Shown: in pieces, positions 10,840 to 24,692 of the stretch
Layout: each line of letters starts with the position of its first letter
How positions within the stretch are numbered: position 1 is the stretch's first letter
Assembly: GCF_000585215.1 (NCBI RefSeq)
Contig: NZ_AONC01000017.1
Coordinates: forward strand, 1 to 64,000
DNA: 64,000 bases
DNA from: Imhoffiella purpurea
Lineage (GTDB): Bacteria > Pseudomonadota > Gammaproteobacteria > Chromatiales > Chromatiaceae
Reading direction: 5' to 3'
The notes under the pieces: generated by a model
What the model was told of the DNA's origin: nothing
Databases searched by the model: none
The model's input: only the letters and a program-made list of their open reading frames with translations
Position numbers and translations under genes: made by a program

Positions 10840-11931
10840 TCAGACGTTGAACCGGAAGTGGATGATGTCGCCGTCCTTGACCACGTACTCCTTGCCTTCC
10901 GAGCGCAGCTTGCCGGCCTCCTTGGCGCCCTGCTCGCCCTTGCAGGCGATGAAGTCCTCGAAGGCGATGACCTCGGCGCGGATGAAGCCGCGCTCGAAAT
11001 CCGTGTGGATGACCGCGGCGGCCTTGGGCGCCTTGGCGTTCCTGGGGATGGTCCAGGCACGCACCTCCTTGGGACCGGCGGTGAAATAGGTGTCCAGCCC
11101 CAGCAGGCTGTAGCCGCCGCGCACCACCCGGTTGAGGCCGGGCTCCTCGAGCCCCAGCTCGGCCAGGAACTCGTCGCGCTCGGACTCGTCGAGGGCGACG
11201 ATCTCGGCCTCGATCGCGGCGCAGACGGAGACCACGATGGCTCCCTCCGCGTCGGCCAGCGCCTGGACCTTGTCCAGCAGCGGATTGTCGGCGAAGCCGC
11301 CCTCGTCCACGTTGGCGATGTACATGGTCGGCTTGGCGGTCAGCAGGAAGAGATCGCGCAGTTCCTCGGTCTCGTCCTCGTCCAGGCCCATGGAGCGGAC
11401 CGGCTTGCCGGCGTCGAGATGGGCCTTGACCCGCTCCAGCAGCTCCTTGCGGTAGAGGATCTTCTTGTCTCCGGTCTTGGCCGCGCGCTGGGCGCGGTCG
11501 AGTGCCTTCTCGACCGATTCCATGTCCGCCAGGGCCAGCTCGGTGTTGATGACCTCGATATCGCTCAGGGGATCGACCCGGCCGGCGACATGGATGACGT
11601 CGTCGTCCTCGAAGCAGCGCACCACGTGGGCGATGGCGTCGGTCTCGCGGATGTTGGCCAGGAACTTGTTGCCGAGCCCCTCGCCCTTGGAGGCGCCCGC
11701 GACCAGCCCGGCGATGTCGACGAACTGCATCGAGGTCGGCAGCACCCGCTCCGGCTTGGCGATGGCGGCAATCTCATCGAGCCGCGGGTCGGGAAGCGGC
11801 ACCACGCCGACATTGGGGTCGATGGTGCAGAAGGGGTAGTTCTCGGCCGCGATGGTGGCCTTGGTGAGGGCATTGAAGAGGGTCGACTTGCCGACGTTGG
11901 GCAGGCCGACGATGCCGCATTTGAATCCCAT
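10840..11931 (-). CDS. ychF: redox-regulated ribosome-binding ATPase YchF
   Basis: A 363-residue Obg-family P-loop protein, the same length as E. coli YchF. The P-loop is 'GLPNVGKST' near the N-terminus, followed by '[14 protein letters not shown]' (switch I), a coiled-coil insertion and a C-terminal TGS domain ending '[14 protein letters not shown]'. The family hydrolyses ATP rather than GTP, binds ribosomes and is linked to oxidative-stress responses and translation-start fidelity. Its usual partner pth is not adjacent. Start ATG at 11931 (MGFKCGIVG). Confidence 0.95.
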   Translation of the reverse strand: MGFKCGIVGLPNVGKSTLFNALTKATIAAENYPFCTIDPNVGVVPLPDPRLDEIAAIAKPERVLPTSMQFVDIAGLVAGASKGEGLGNKFLANIRETDAIAHVVRCFEDDDVIHVAGRVDPLSDIEVINTELALADMESVEKALDRAQRAAKTGDKKILYRKELLERVKAHLDAGKPVRSMGLDEDETEELRDLFLLTAKPTMYIANVDEGGFADNPLLDKVQALADAEGAIVVSVCAAIEAEIVALDESERDEFLAELGLEEPGLNRVVRGGYSLLGLDTYFTAGPKEVRAWTIPRNAKAPKAAAVIHTDFERGFIRAEVIAFEDFIACKGEQGAKEAGKLRSEGKEYVVKDGDIIHFRFNV

Positions 11932-12019
11932 GACGAGAGTCCGCTCGAAGAAAATCGGACGATGGTACAGGCTCCGGCCCTGCCATACCAGAGCCGGAAC
12001 CAGTCGCCACCCAGCGGCT

Positions 12020-13501
12020 CTACTCGTGCCCGCGGTTGTAGCGGTCCTCGAAGCGGACGATGTCGTCCTCGCCGAGATAGCTCCCCGACTGGACCTCGAC
12101 CAGTTCGAGCGGAATGCTTCCGGGATTCTCGAGACGGTGGGTGGCGCCCACCGGGATGTAGGTGGACTGGTTCTCGGTCAGCAGGAAGGTCTCGTCGCCG
12201 CAGGTGACCCGGGCGGTGCCCGAGACCACGATCCAGTGCTCGGCGCGATGATGGTGCATCTGCAGCGACAGCGACTCGCCCGGCTTGACCGTCAGACGCT
12301 TGACCTGATAGCGCGAACCCTGACCGATCGACTCGTAGGATCCCCAGGGCCGATGCACGCGCTGATGATGCAGATATTCGTGACGCTGCTGACGCTGCAG
12401 GAACTGGATGACCGTCTTGACATCCTGGGCGCTCTCCTTGCTCGCCACCAGCACGGCGTCCGGGGTCTCGACCAGGATGAGATCGTCGACGCCGATCGCC
12501 GCCACCATGCGATGATTCGCCAGCAGCAGGTTATTGTGGGCGTCGTGGACGAAGGCGTCGCCGTCGAGCACGTTGCCGGCGGCATCCTGCTGGCGCACCT
12601 CCCACAGGGCCGACCAGGCGCCCACGTCGGACCAGCCGACGTCCAGCGGGATCACCACCGCGGGCGTCTCGGACTCCTCCCCCGGGGCGCACAGGCGCTC
12701 CATGACCGCATAGTCGATCGAATCGCTCGGCGAAGCCCCGAACAGCTCGGCATCGAGGCGCAGGAAGTCGCCGTCCTCGGTGGCGGCGGCGAAGGCGCGG
12801 GACACGGCCTGGGCGATGTCCGGACGGAAGCGTTCGATCAGTCCCAGCCACAGCGACGCCTTGAGCACGAAGATACCGCTGTTCCACAAATGGTCGCCGC
12901 CAGCGAGATAGGCCTGGGCGGTCTCGGCGTCGGGCTTCTCGACGAACCCGTCCAGGACATGGGCGCGCCCGACGAGCCCCTCGACCTGATAGACTCGGCC
13001 CTGACGCAGATAGCCGTAGCCCGTCTCGGGCTTGCTCGGCACGATGCCGAAGGTCACCACGGCGCCCTCACGGGCCAGGAGATAGGCGTCGGCCACGGCG
13101 GAGCGGAAGCCCGGCTCGTCGCGGATGGTGTGGTCGGCCGGCATCACCAGCATGACCGGATCCTCGCCCGAGCGGGTCGCGGCCAAGGCGGCCAGGGTCA
13201 AGGCCGGCGCCGTGTTGCGCCCCTTGGGCTCGAGGACGATGGCCGCCGGCTCGACCCCGATGATTCGCATCTGCTCGGCGACGAGGAAGCGGTGCGCGTC
13301 GTTGCAGATCACCAGGGGAGCGGACTGCCCCATCGCATGCCGGGGATGTTCGGCGTCCAGACCCTCGAGCCGGCGTACCGTCTCCTGAAGCATGGTGTAC
13401 TCGCTGGTCAGGGGAAGGAACTGCTTGGGATAGGTCTCGCGGGAGAGCGGCCACAGCCGCGTCCCGGATCCGCCCGAGAGAATCACTGGTTGCAAAGACA
13501 T
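12020..13501 (-). CDS. manC: mannose-1-phosphate guanylyltransferase / mannose-6-phosphate isomerase
   Basis: A 493-residue bifunctional enzyme of the AlgA/XanB/ManC type. The N-terminal nucleotidyltransferase has '[13 protein letters not shown]' (residues 9-21) and 'YPKQFL'. The C-terminal cupin domain carries the type II isomerase signature '[15 protein letters not shown]' followed by '[14 protein letters not shown]'. It makes GDP-mannose from mannose-1-phosphate and converts fructose-6-phosphate to mannose-6-phosphate. GDP-mannose is the substrate for Gmd at 34850-35935, so the gene probably serves the same deoxysugar route although it is 20 kb away. It is divergent from the following monophosphatase gene. 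Confidence 0.93.
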   Translation of the reverse strand: MSLQPVILSGGSGTRLWPLSRETYPKQFLPLTSEYTMLQETVRRLEGLDAEHPRHAMGQSAPLVICNDAHRFLVAEQMRIIGVEPAAIVLEPKGRNTAPALTLAALAATRSGEDPVMLVMPADHTIRDEPGFRSAVADAYLLAREGAVVTFGIVPSKPETGYGYLRQGRVYQVEGLVGRAHVLDGFVEKPDAETAQAYLAGGDHLWNSGIFVLKASLWLGLIERFRPDIAQAVSRAFAAATEDGDFLRLDAELFGASPSDSIDYAVMERLCAPGEESETPAVVIPLDVGWSDVGAWSALWEVRQQDAAGNVLDGDAFVHDAHNNLLLANHRMVAAIGVDDLILVETPDAVLVASKESAQDVKTVIQFLQRQQRHEYLHHQRVHRPWGSYESIGQGSRYQVKRLTVKPGESLSLQMHHHRAEHWIVVSGTARVTCGDETFLLTENQSTYIPVGATHRLENPGSIPLELVEVQSGSYLGEDDIVRFEDRYNRGHE

Positions 13502-13592
13502 CGCGAACGACCGGCTCCTTGGATCTGGGCTGATTGAAACCCACTGATTAGATCAATCCGCTGCAACTCGGTCAAACAGCCCGCTCAGATAT

Positions 13593-14411
13593 ATGACACC
13601 CGAGCTCGAACAGATCGCCGTATTGCTCCGTGCCGCCGCGCGCGAAGAGATCCTGCCCCGCCTCGGACGTACCGAAACGCATCGCAAGACGGACGGGAGC
13701 CTGGTGACGCCCGCCGATCTGGCGGTCCAGGCGCGCCTGGCCGCGGCCTTGGCGCAGGATTTTCCGGAACGCTCGCTGCTCGGCGAGGAGATGGAGCCCG
13801 AGGAGCAGCGCCGCATCCTCGCCGACAGCCCGAATGGCGTCTGGGTACTCGATCCGCTGGACGGCACCAGCAACTTCGTCAACGGATTCCCGGGCTTCTC
13901 CATCTCGCTGGCGCTGATCGAAGGGGGGCAGGTCTCCCTCGGTGCCGTGCTGGATCCCGTGCGCGACCAGTGCTTCGCCGCGGCGCGGGGCGCCGGGGCC
14001 TTTCTCGACGGCAAGCCCATCCGCAGCGCCAGCCGCAGCGGGACGCTGGGCGACTGTCTGGCGATGATCGACGTCAAGCGGCTGCCGGCGGCCGCATTGC
14101 CGATGCTCTTTCGTCCCGGCGGATTCGGCTCCCAGCGCAGCCTGGGATCGGTCGCGCTCGAATGGTGCTGGCTCGCCTGCGGACAGGTTCAGCTCTATCT
14201 GCACGGTAGCCAGCGACTTTGGGATTACGCGGCCGGACGTCTGATCGCCGAGGAGGCCGGCGCGGCCGCGCTGCATATCGGCCGCTGGAACGGCGAGCCG
14301 ACCCAGGGGATCGGACTGGCCCCGCAGCACGCCATCGGCGCCGCCGATACCCGGCTGATGCAGTCCTGGCTCGATTTCCTGAGGCCGCTGAGACAGGACG
14401 CGCAAGAGTGA
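13593..14411 (+). CDS. inositol monophosphatase family protein
   Basis: A 272-residue member of the lithium-sensitive phosphatase superfamily. It shows the metal-binding motifs 'GEEM' (first glutamate), 'VLDPLDGTSNFVNGFP' and, near the C-terminus, 'WDYAAGRLIAEEAG'. Superfamily members hydrolyse inositol-1-phosphate, 3'-phosphoadenosine-5'-phosphate or related small phosphate esters in a Mg2+-dependent way. The sequence does not decide between SuhB-like and CysQ-like activity. The ATG at 13593 begins a compact N-terminal helix ('MTPELEQIAVLLRAAAREE') typical of the family. A Sel1-repeat gene follows after 70 bases. Confidence 0.88.
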   Translation: MTPELEQIAVLLRAAAREEILPRLGRTETHRKTDGSLVTPADLAVQARLAAALAQDFPERSLLGEEMEPEEQRRILADSPNGVWVLDPLDGTSNFVNGFPGFSISLALIEGGQVSLGAVLDPVRDQCFAAARGAGAFLDGKPIRSASRSGTLGDCLAMIDVKRLPAAALPMLFRPGGFGSQRSLGSVALEWCWLACGQVQLYLHGSQRLWDYAAGRLIAEEAGAAALHIGRWNGEPTQGIGLAPQHAIGAADTRLMQSWLDFLRPLRQDAQE

Positions 14412-14481
14412 CCGGAACCCACGCCTTCCATATCCGGATCGATCGAAGAGCCAACGGACCACTGACCAAGGGGGAACCCAT

Positions 14482-14925
14482 ATGAGCCAAGGCCGAAACG
14501 AACTCGAGATGGCACTGGCGAGCGGCATCGCCGCCTTCGAATCCAAGCAGTTCTCGCGGGCCGTGGGCCTGCTGTCGCCTCTGGCCGAGGCGGGCGATCC
14601 CGAAGCGCGCTACCGCATGGCGATCATGGCGCAGAACGGACTGGGCATGCTGCCGAATCCGCTCATGGCCTACAGCTACATGAAGAGCGCGGCCGAGTCC
14701 GGAATGGGGCTCGCCCAGCACGGACTGGCCTTCATGTACATGCAGGGCGAATGTACCGACCGCAATCCGGAAAAGGCCGTGGAATGGTTCAAACGGGCGG
14801 GCGAGCAGGGGCTCATCGGATCCCTGACGACCCTGGCGATGATGTACGAGGAGGGACAAGGGGTCGAGAAGGACCCGGAAGAGGCCGCCAGACTCTATCG
14901 GCTGGCCGGATTCGACGAGCGTTAG
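14482..14925 (+). CDS. Sel1-repeat protein
   Basis: A 147-residue helical repeat protein without signal peptide. Two to three Sel1-like repeats are recognisable from the pattern A-x2-G-x2-x-A-x4-G-x-M-Y: 'AQHGLAFMYMQGE' with 'KAVEWFKRAGEQG', and 'SLTTLAMMYEEGQG' with 'EAARLYRLAG'. Such repeats mediate protein-protein contacts and are common in bacterial signalling scaffolds. A GGGGAA-type Shine-Dalgarno lies just before the ATG. Its 3' end is 39 bases from that of a convergent hybrid kinase. A link to the kinase is possible but not shown. Confidence 0.85.
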   Translation: MSQGRNELEMALASGIAAFESKQFSRAVGLLSPLAEAGDPEARYRMAIMAQNGLGMLPNPLMAYSYMKSAAESGMGLAQHGLAFMYMQGECTDRNPEKAVEWFKRAGEQGLIGSLTTLAMMYEEGQGVEKDPEEAARLYRLAGFDER

Positions 14926-14964
14926 CCGGACAGGGATCCGCGCACCGGCCGGCGCGGCCCGGCC

Positions 14965-19044
<4,080 letters not shown>

Positions 19045-19279
19045 GTCAACTCCGCAAAGGAATGTCTGAGTCAGCCGCGTTCCGGCATTGGATCATCCCC
19101 GCCCCGAAGGGTACAGAATTTCCGGACGACAGGATGCGACGCGAATCCTGCGGGCCAACGCCACGGAAGGACCCGGCGAAACGAAACGCCGAGGCCCGCG
19201 TCAAGCACGGTCCTCGGCATCTGCTCGGAGCGATGAATCCCAGGCGCTGCGGGCCGAACCGGCCCCGGCCTCGGATGGA

Positions 19280-20152
19280 CTATTGGGTAAAGTCCCTGAG
19301 ATAGGCGGAAAAGCGGTCGCCCAGCTCGGGATGGGCCAGACCGAACTCGACCGTCGCCTCCAGATAGCCCAGCTTGCTGCCGCAGTCGTAGCGCTTGCCC
19401 TCGAAGGGGTGGGCGATCACGTGCTCGTCCTCGAGCAGATCCGAGATGCCATCGGTCAGCTGGATCTCGCCGCCTGCACCCTCGCGGGTGGATTCGAGCT
19501 TGTCGAAGATGCGCGGCGTCAGGAGATAGCGGCCGACGACCGCCAGGTTCGAGGGGGCATCGGCCGGGGCCGGCTTCTCGACGATGGAGACGACGCGCAG
19601 CTGACCGTCGCGCCCGGGCTCGACCTCGACGATGCCGTACTTGTGGGTCTCCTCGCGCGGAACCTCCTGAACGGCCAGAACGCTGCAGCGGTGACGCTCG
19701 TGCACCTCGGCCAGCTGCTGTACCACGCCCCTGCCGTTACCGCGAATGAGGTCGTCGGCCAGGAGCACGGCGAAGGGTTCGTCGCCGATCACCGGTTTGG
19801 CGCAGAGCACGGCATGGCCGAGACCCAGGGCCTCTGGCTGGCGCACGTAGATGCAAGAGGTTTTCCCCGGCAGCACGTTGCGCACGATCTCCAGCAGCTT
19901 GTCCTTGCCCGCCTGCTCCAGCTCGGCCTCCAGCTCGTAGGCCTTGTCGAAATGGTCCTCGATCGAACGCTTGCTGCGCCCGGTGATGAAGACCAGCTGG
20001 TCCACGCCGGCCTCGACCGCCTCGTCGGCGGCATATTGGATCAGTGGCTTGTCCACGACCGGCATCATCTCCTTGGGGCTGGCCTTGGTCGCCGGAAGAA
20101 AGCGCGTGCCAAGTCCCGCCACTGGGAAGACTGCCTTACGGATGATCGACAT
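19280..20152 (-). CDS. galU: UTP--glucose-1-phosphate uridylyltransferase
   Basis: A 290-residue enzyme that makes UDP-glucose from UTP and glucose-1-phosphate, a precursor for surface polysaccharides and glycogen-related metabolism. The N-terminal signature '[16 protein letters not shown]' and '[15 protein letters not shown]' are diagnostic, and 'KYGIVEVE' and '[18 protein letters not shown]' follow in the expected order. Length fits bacterial GalU (about 290-300). It lies 37 bases downstream of pyrF on the same strand, so lapB, pyrF and galU may be read together. Confidence 0.95.
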   Translation of the reverse strand: MSIIRKAVFPVAGLGTRFLPATKASPKEMMPVVDKPLIQYAADEAVEAGVDQLVFITGRSKRSIEDHFDKAYELEAELEQAGKDKLLEIVRNVLPGKTSCIYVRQPEALGLGHAVLCAKPVIGDEPFAVLLADDLIRGNGRGVVQQLAEVHERHRCSVLAVQEVPREETHKYGIVEVEPGRDGQLRVVSIVEKPAPADAPSNLAVVGRYLLTPRIFDKLESTREGAGGEIQLTDGISDLLEDEHVIAHPFEGKRYDCGSKLGYLEATVEFGLAHPELGDRFSAYLRDFTQ

Positions 20153-20189
20153 GGATACCTCTCCTAACGTTCACAATCGGATGATCGTA

Positions 20190-20921
20190 TCAGGCGCCGG
20201 TCAAGGAGCGCTCGATCTCGAGCAGGGCGGCCAGGGGATCGGGGGCCTGGGTGATCGGCCGGCCGATCACCAGATGGTCCGATCCGGCCGCGAGCGCCTC
20301 GGCCGGCGTCATGATGCGCTTTTGGTCGCCCGCCGCCGCGCCGGCCGGTCTCACGCCCGGCGTCACCAGCAGAAAGTCGCGACCCAGGGCCGCGCGCACC
20401 GGCGCGGCCTCCAAGGGTGAGCACACGATACCATCCAGCCCGGCATCTCGCGCGAGACGCGCGAGCGCCATCACCCGCTCGCGCGGATCCCCTGGACAGC
20501 CGATCCCCGCCAGATCGGACGCATCCATGCTGGTGAGCAGCGTCACGCCGATCAGCAGGGGCGGATTCGCCACCCGGCTCAGACGCGCGCGCGCCGTCTC
20601 CATCATGCGCGACCCGCCCGAGGCATGGACGTTGACCATCCACACCCCCAGATCGGCCGCCGCCTCGCAGGCCGCCGCCACCGTGTTGGGGATGTCGTGG
20701 AATTTCAGATCGAGAAAGACCTGGAATCCGCGCGCTTGAAGCCCTTCCACGAATGCCGGCCCGAGCCGGGTGAAGAGCTCCTTGCCGACCTTGAGGCGGC
20801 AGCGGTCCGGGTCGAGCCGGTCGACCAGCGCGAGCGCCGGCTCCGCGGCGGCGAAGTCGAGGGCGACGATGATACGGGTCGGTTCGGTCGAGGTGGGGGG
20901 CAGGGTCGAGAATCGGGTCAC
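20190..20921 (-). CDS. pyrF: orotidine 5'-phosphate decarboxylase
   Basis: A 243-residue TIM-barrel enzyme catalysing the last step of UMP synthesis. The catalytic tetrad motif is seen as '[14 protein letters not shown]', the N-terminal strand as 'IIVALDF', and the phosphate-binding loop as '[17 protein letters not shown]'. Length agrees with group I bacterial PyrF. lapB ends 51 bases upstream on the same strand; in E. coli the order lapA-lapB-pyrF is the same, so this is a conserved pair. Confidence 0.95.
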   Translation of the reverse strand: MTRFSTLPPTSTEPTRIIVALDFAAAEPALALVDRLDPDRCRLKVGKELFTRLGPAFVEGLQARGFQVFLDLKFHDIPNTVAAACEAAADLGVWMVNVHASGGSRMMETARARLSRVANPPLLIGVTLLTSMDASDLAGIGCPGDPRERVMALARLARDAGLDGIVCSPLEAAPVRAALGRDFLLVTPGVRPAGAAAGDQKRIMTPAEALAAGSDHLVIGRPITQAPDPLAALLEIERSLTGA

Positions 20922-20972
20922 GGGTCTGGATTCACTCTCAATGGATCGTTCTGGGTTCGCGTTTCGGCGAGT

Positions 20973-22172
20973 TCAGGCGGACATCGCGTCCGCCCGCTCG
21001 GAATCCTGCAGGATGGGCTCGGGCTGCACGGGCAGGACACGCCCCCAGCACTTGCAGCTCGGACACTGCCAGTGCAGCGAGCGGGCCTGGAACCCGCATT
21101 GCTCGCATTGATAGACGGGCTGACGGGACAGCACCTGACGCACGACCTCGAGCACGACGGCGATGCGCCCGGCCTCCCCGGATCCGGACGGCGCCATCCG
21201 CAGTTCCAGATCGACCAGACGCTCGAGCACCGAGAGATCCGCGAAGCGCGAGAGATAGAGGGTCAGCCGCTCGAGTGCCTCGCCCTCGCCGACCTCCCGC
21301 ACGACCAGATCGCTCAGACCGAGCAGCAGTGCCGAGGTCGGATGGCGTGCTGCCAGATCCTCGAGCAGCCCCCGGGGGTCGTAGCCCCGCGCCCGCTGGG
21401 CGGCCTCGATCAGCGCCGGCAGGATCTCGGAGACATAGGCGGCACCACGCTCGGCGACCCGCAGGAAGATCACCACGGCCTGATCGGGATCGCCCTCCTC
21501 GAGCGTCATCATGCCTTCGATCATGGCCGCCCGGATGCAAGTGGGATCCACCTCCTGGGCGCGGATCAGACTGAGCCGAGCGCCGTCCAGGTCGCCCTTG
21601 CGGCGCGCGTCCTCGGCCAGCTCGCAATGATAATGGGCCATCTCGGCGACCATCGACTGCTCGGTGAGCGATTGCAGGCGCCCGGCCACCTCCAGACAGC
21701 GCAGCCAGTCGCGCTCCTGCTGATAGATCTCGCGCAGCGCCTTGAGCGCGCTGAGACGGTGCAGCCCCACCTCCACCAGCTCCTGGAACAGCCCCTCGGC
21801 CCGATCGAGCAGACCGGCCCGCATATAGTCCTGCCCCAGCTCGTAGAGGGCAAAGCCGCGCAGATCGGGTCCCAGGTTCTTGCGCGCGATCAGATTCTGA
21901 TGGATGCGGATCGCCCGGTCGACCTCGCCGCGACGCCGGAACAGGCTGCCGAGCGCCAAGTGGGTCTCGACCGTCTCGCCGTCGACCTCGGCCAGCTTGA
22001 GGAAAGTGTCGATGGCCTTGTCCGGCTGCTCCTCGAGGAGATAATTGAGTCCACGCAAAAAGTCCGGATGGGATGGAACGCCGCCATCGCGTTTGCCGCG
22101 AAGCTCTCTCCGCGCCAGCCACCACCCAGAGGCCGCCGCCACCGGGAGGAGCAGAAACAGGATTTCGATCAT
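20973..22172 (-). CDS. lapB: lipopolysaccharide assembly protein B
   Basis: A 399-residue protein that starts with one membrane anchor (MIEILFLLLPVAAASGWWLA), continues with TPR helices, and ends with a rubredoxin-like zinc ribbon whose cysteines are C356, C359, C370 and C373. In E. coli LapB works with FtsH to control LpxC turnover and so balances LPS against phospholipid. The start at 22172 is chosen because it begins the conserved anchor; the frame is open further upstream but lacks family resemblance. lapA, normally just upstream, is absent, and the upstream space holds two direct repeats instead. Confidence 0.92.
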   Translation of the reverse strand: MIEILFLLLPVAAASGWWLARRELRGKRDGGVPSHPDFLRGLNYLLEEQPDKAIDTFLKLAEVDGETVETHLALGSLFRRRGEVDRAIRIHQNLIARKNLGPDLRGFALYELGQDYMRAGLLDRAEGLFQELVEVGLHRLSALKALREIYQQERDWLRCLEVAGRLQSLTEQSMVAEMAHYHCELAEDARRKGDLDGARLSLIRAQEVDPTCIRAAMIEGMMTLEEGDPDQAVVIFLRVAERGAAYVSEILPALIEAAQRARGYDPRGLLEDLAARHPTSALLLGLSDLVVREVGEGEALERLTLYLSRFADLSVLERLVDLELRMAPSGSGEAGRIAVVLEVVRQVLSRQPVYQCEQCGFQARSLHWQCPSCKCWGRVLPVQPEPILQDSERADAMSA

Positions 22173-22587
22173 GTCCTCACCCCAACCCTCATGGCATCCA
22201 TTACACCCGGCACGCGCGCGGGCACCCGGGAATGACTGAAATTGAAATACTGAATTGGACTTTCCCGGCACGCGCGCGAGCACCCGAGCGATACGGACAC
22301 CGTCCGACCACATCCCCCGATCACGGCCCACGCATCCGTCGCCTTCGCGTCTCATCATACAGACAAGCAGACCGAACCGCATGAGGGTGCGGTCGAGCCA
22401 GATTACGGAGGGCCGGCCGGGACATGACCTACGAGCGGCAGGCATGAGACCATCATGCCCTCGAGCCGCCCGCTTCCGGCCACCAGCCCCCAGTGCGGGC
22501 GGTCCCGATCGCCGGGCCTCGGCTCACCGAGCAGGCAACCGGCGTGGTTGCACAGGCCCGCCACGGCACGACACAGGAGCCTTCATC
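22173..22587. other. intergenic region between divergent lapB and SDR genes
   Basis: These 415 bases separate two divergent genes and should contain both promoters. The only clear structure is the pair of near-identical direct repeats at 22206-22289 around an AT-rich 32-base spacer. No lapA or ihfB, the usual upstream neighbours of lapB, is found. The remainder shows no convincing gene. Confidence 0.5.
22206..22289. repeat. pair of 26-base direct repeats upstream of lapB
   Basis: Copies at 22206-22231 and 22264-22289 begin CCCGGCACGCGCGCG and end GCACCCG, differing at about two positions. They start 58 bases apart and enclose an AT-rich spacer, which would suit a promoter flanked by two protein-binding sites. 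Function unknown. Confidence 0.6.
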
Positions 22588-23301
22588 ATGAGCGATCTGA
22601 ACGGCAAGACAGTCATCCTCACCGGCGCCACGGGCAATCTGGGACAGGTGCTCGCCCGCAGGCTCGCCGAGCGCGGCGCCAGGCTCGCGCTGGTGGGACG
22701 CGACCCTCAGAAACTCGCCGCCGCCCGGCAGCAGCTGCCGGCCACATCGGAGGTGGCGACCTTCGCGGCCGATCTGGTGGATTCGGCGGCGGTCGGCGCG
22801 CTGATCCAGGCGATGCGGCAACGCTTCGACGCCATCCACGTACTCATCAACGCCGCCGGCGGCTTCGCCATGGGGCCGACGGTGAAGGACACCAGCGACG
22901 CCGACTGGGACCGCATCATGGACCTGAATCTGCGCACGGCCTTCAATTGCTCGCGCGCCGTCATCCCCGCCCTGCTCGCGGCAGGAGAGGGCCGCATCCT
23001 TAACGTCTCGGCACGCGCGGCGACCCGGGGCGTCGGCGGCATGGCGCCCTACTGCACATCCAAGTCGGCCCTGATCACCCTGACCGAAAGCCTCGCCGAA
23101 GAGCTCAAGCCGAACGGCATCACCGCCAACTGCGTCCTGCCGGGCACGCTCGACACGCCGGAGAACCGCGCCGCCATGCCGGATCAGGACCAGGACACCT
23201 GGGTACCGCTCGAGGCGCTGGCCGACGTCATCCTCTTTCTCGTATCCGATGCGGCGCGCTGCGTCACCGGTGCGGCCATTCCCGTCTACGGCCGCAGCTG
23301 A
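22588..23301 (+). CDS. short-chain dehydrogenase/reductase family oxidoreductase
   Basis: A 237-residue classical SDR. The dinucleotide-binding motif is 'ILTGATGNLGQVLAR', the 'NAAGG' strand follows, and the catalytic tyrosine-lysine pair is in 'YCTSK'. The position usually held by the catalytic serine is in 'NVSARAATRG'. Substrate and cofactor are not evident; the absence of an acidic residue pattern does not decide between NAD and NADP. The start at 22588 has CAGGAG eight bases upstream. The downstream gene for an exported protein begins 33 bases later on the same strand. Confidence 0.88.
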   Translation: MSDLNGKTVILTGATGNLGQVLARRLAERGARLALVGRDPQKLAAARQQLPATSEVATFAADLVDSAAVGALIQAMRQRFDAIHVLINAAGGFAMGPTVKDTSDADWDRIMDLNLRTAFNCSRAVIPALLAAGEGRILNVSARAATRGVGGMAPYCTSKSALITLTESLAEELKPNGITANCVLPGTLDTPENRAAMPDQDQDTWVPLEALADVILFLVSDAARCVTGAAIPVYGRS

Positions 23302-23334
23302 TCGCGGCACCGAGACCAGTCCGAGAGAATCCAG

Positions 23335-23787
23335 ATGCCCATCACCCGCGACACCCGTTCGACAGCACCGCGACACACGCCCAGCTGGACGCTCGCGCCG
23401 ATCCTCCTGCTTCTGGCAGGCATCCTGCCCACTGCGGCCTCGGCCCCCCTTCTCGACGAGGAGACGGAGACACTGCTGGTAGACGCCGTCACCGCCGCCG
23501 CCGAACTCGACCTCTACGAGGCCCGCTGCCGTGGCGACCGCTCGGGACGTCGAACGGACAATCTCAACAAGGAACTGGTGGGCAAGCTGGGCATGACCGT
23601 GCTCGGGGTCGAGGACGATCTCTTCCCCGAGCGCAGCTACCGTCGCGTCAAGGAGCGTCTGGAACGGGACTTCCTCGACAGCCTCAAGGATGCGGGCGGC
23701 TGCCCGGAAGCCAAGGCGTCCGACCTTCCCGAGACGTTGAACGCCCGCTATCGCGAGTTGCTGGAAGCGGTTCGGGCGCTGCCCTGA
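23335..23787 (+). CDS. small exported protein of unknown function
   Basis: A 150-residue protein with an N-terminal signal peptide: basic start, hydrophobic core 'LAPILLLLAGILPTAASA', probable cleavage after A-S-A. The mature part is about 110 residues, charged and helical, with two cysteines (in 'ARCRGD' and 'GGCPEA') that could form a disulfide. No family was recognised. It follows the SDR gene by 33 bases and converges with another exported-protein gene 42 bases away. Confidence 0.6.
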   Translation: MPITRDTRSTAPRHTPSWTLAPILLLLAGILPTAASAPLLDEETETLLVDAVTAAAELDLYEARCRGDRSGRRTDNLNKELVGKLGMTVLGVEDDLFPERSYRRVKERLERDFLDSLKDAGGCPEAKASDLPETLNARYRELLEAVRALP

Positions 23788-23829
23788 GGACCATGAGCCT
23801 CCCCCGCGCCCCGGAGCGAGGGCCGATCG

Positions 23830-24435
23830 TCAATCCGTGACCAAGAACATGGCGTCGGCGGCCTGGCCCAGCGAGCTGTCGAGCGCGTAGGGCACCTCGG
23901 CGCCACCGGCCTGGACGAGCGCGGCCGAGGCATCCCAGACCGGACGCTTGACGAAGACGCCCCCGAGCACGGCCGGCCCGGACGCTATGCCCTGCCCGCT
24001 CAGATCGCGGTCGCCGACATCGACATAGGAGCGGATGCACATCTGGGACTCGTTCTGATACTCGCAACCGAAACCGCTGACGTAGACCAGACCCGAGACC
24101 GGCTCGCCCGCGACCTCGCAGGCCCCGACCCCCTCCGCGAGGAACGCGGCGGCCGTCTCCTCCCCGCTCTTGCCCTCGGCCAGCGCCTCCGAGGGCAGGA
24201 CATGGCTGAATGCGGACGTCGTCCCGACGCGCTCGACGATACGGTCGGCGAAGAGGGCATAGAGGACGTCGGCCTCGTCCAGGCTATAGGTATCGCCGCG
24301 AAAGCGCATGAATGCACAGCTGTTTCCCGACTCGCTATACACGAAGGTATAGCCGACATACCATTGAGGTGCGGCAAAGGCACTGGATGCCAGAATCGCC
24401 AGGGTGGCGCAGACGACAAGGGCGTAAGCTTTCAT
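23830..24435 (-). CDS. exported protein of unknown function
   Basis: A 201-residue protein with a clear signal peptide (MKAYALVVCATLAILASSAFA, cleavage before APQWY). The mature part has cysteines in 'NSCAF', 'GACEVAG', 'FGCEYQN' and 'MCIRSY', an even number consistent with two periplasmic disulfides. No family was recognised. The start at 24435 is chosen because it begins the signal peptide and is preceded by GAGGAG; the open frame extends to 24687 but that part lacks coding character. It is divergent from the GGDEF-EAL gene. Confidence 0.65.
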   Translation of the reverse strand: MKAYALVVCATLAILASSAFAAPQWYVGYTFVYSESGNSCAFMRFRGDTYSLDEADVLYALFADRIVERVGTTSAFSHVLPSEALAEGKSGEETAAAFLAEGVGACEVAGEPVSGLVYVSGFGCEYQNESQMCIRSYVDVGDRDLSGQGIASGPAVLGGVFVKRPVWDASAALVQAGGAEVPYALDSSLGQAADAMFLVTD

Positions 24436-24692
24436 ATCCGGATATCTCCTCGAGGATCGAGCCCAGGGCTTTCGATCGTTCACGGCCACAGCGGCGGCAC
24501 CTGGCTCAAACATGGCCGCATGAAATGCGAGATGGGCATGCTCGATCCGATACACCAGTCCCGTGACCGGAACCAACGCCGACTCCGCACGCGCTCCATC
24601 CGCATCAAGAATAGCCCGTCCCGCCGTTCGACGGATCCGACCGCCCCAAGAACACCCCAGGCATCCCCCTTCTCCGCGCACGCCCACTCGTC

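Noticed and set aside
8644-12207. 1187-codon plus-strand open frame
   Set aside because: It runs antisense across cca and ychF and through the DUF2939 gene in another frame; no family resemblance.
19062-19304. Possible 80-residue gene between the kinase and galU
   Set aside because: No Shine-Dalgarno, no family resemblance and a composition like noncoding GC-rich sequence.
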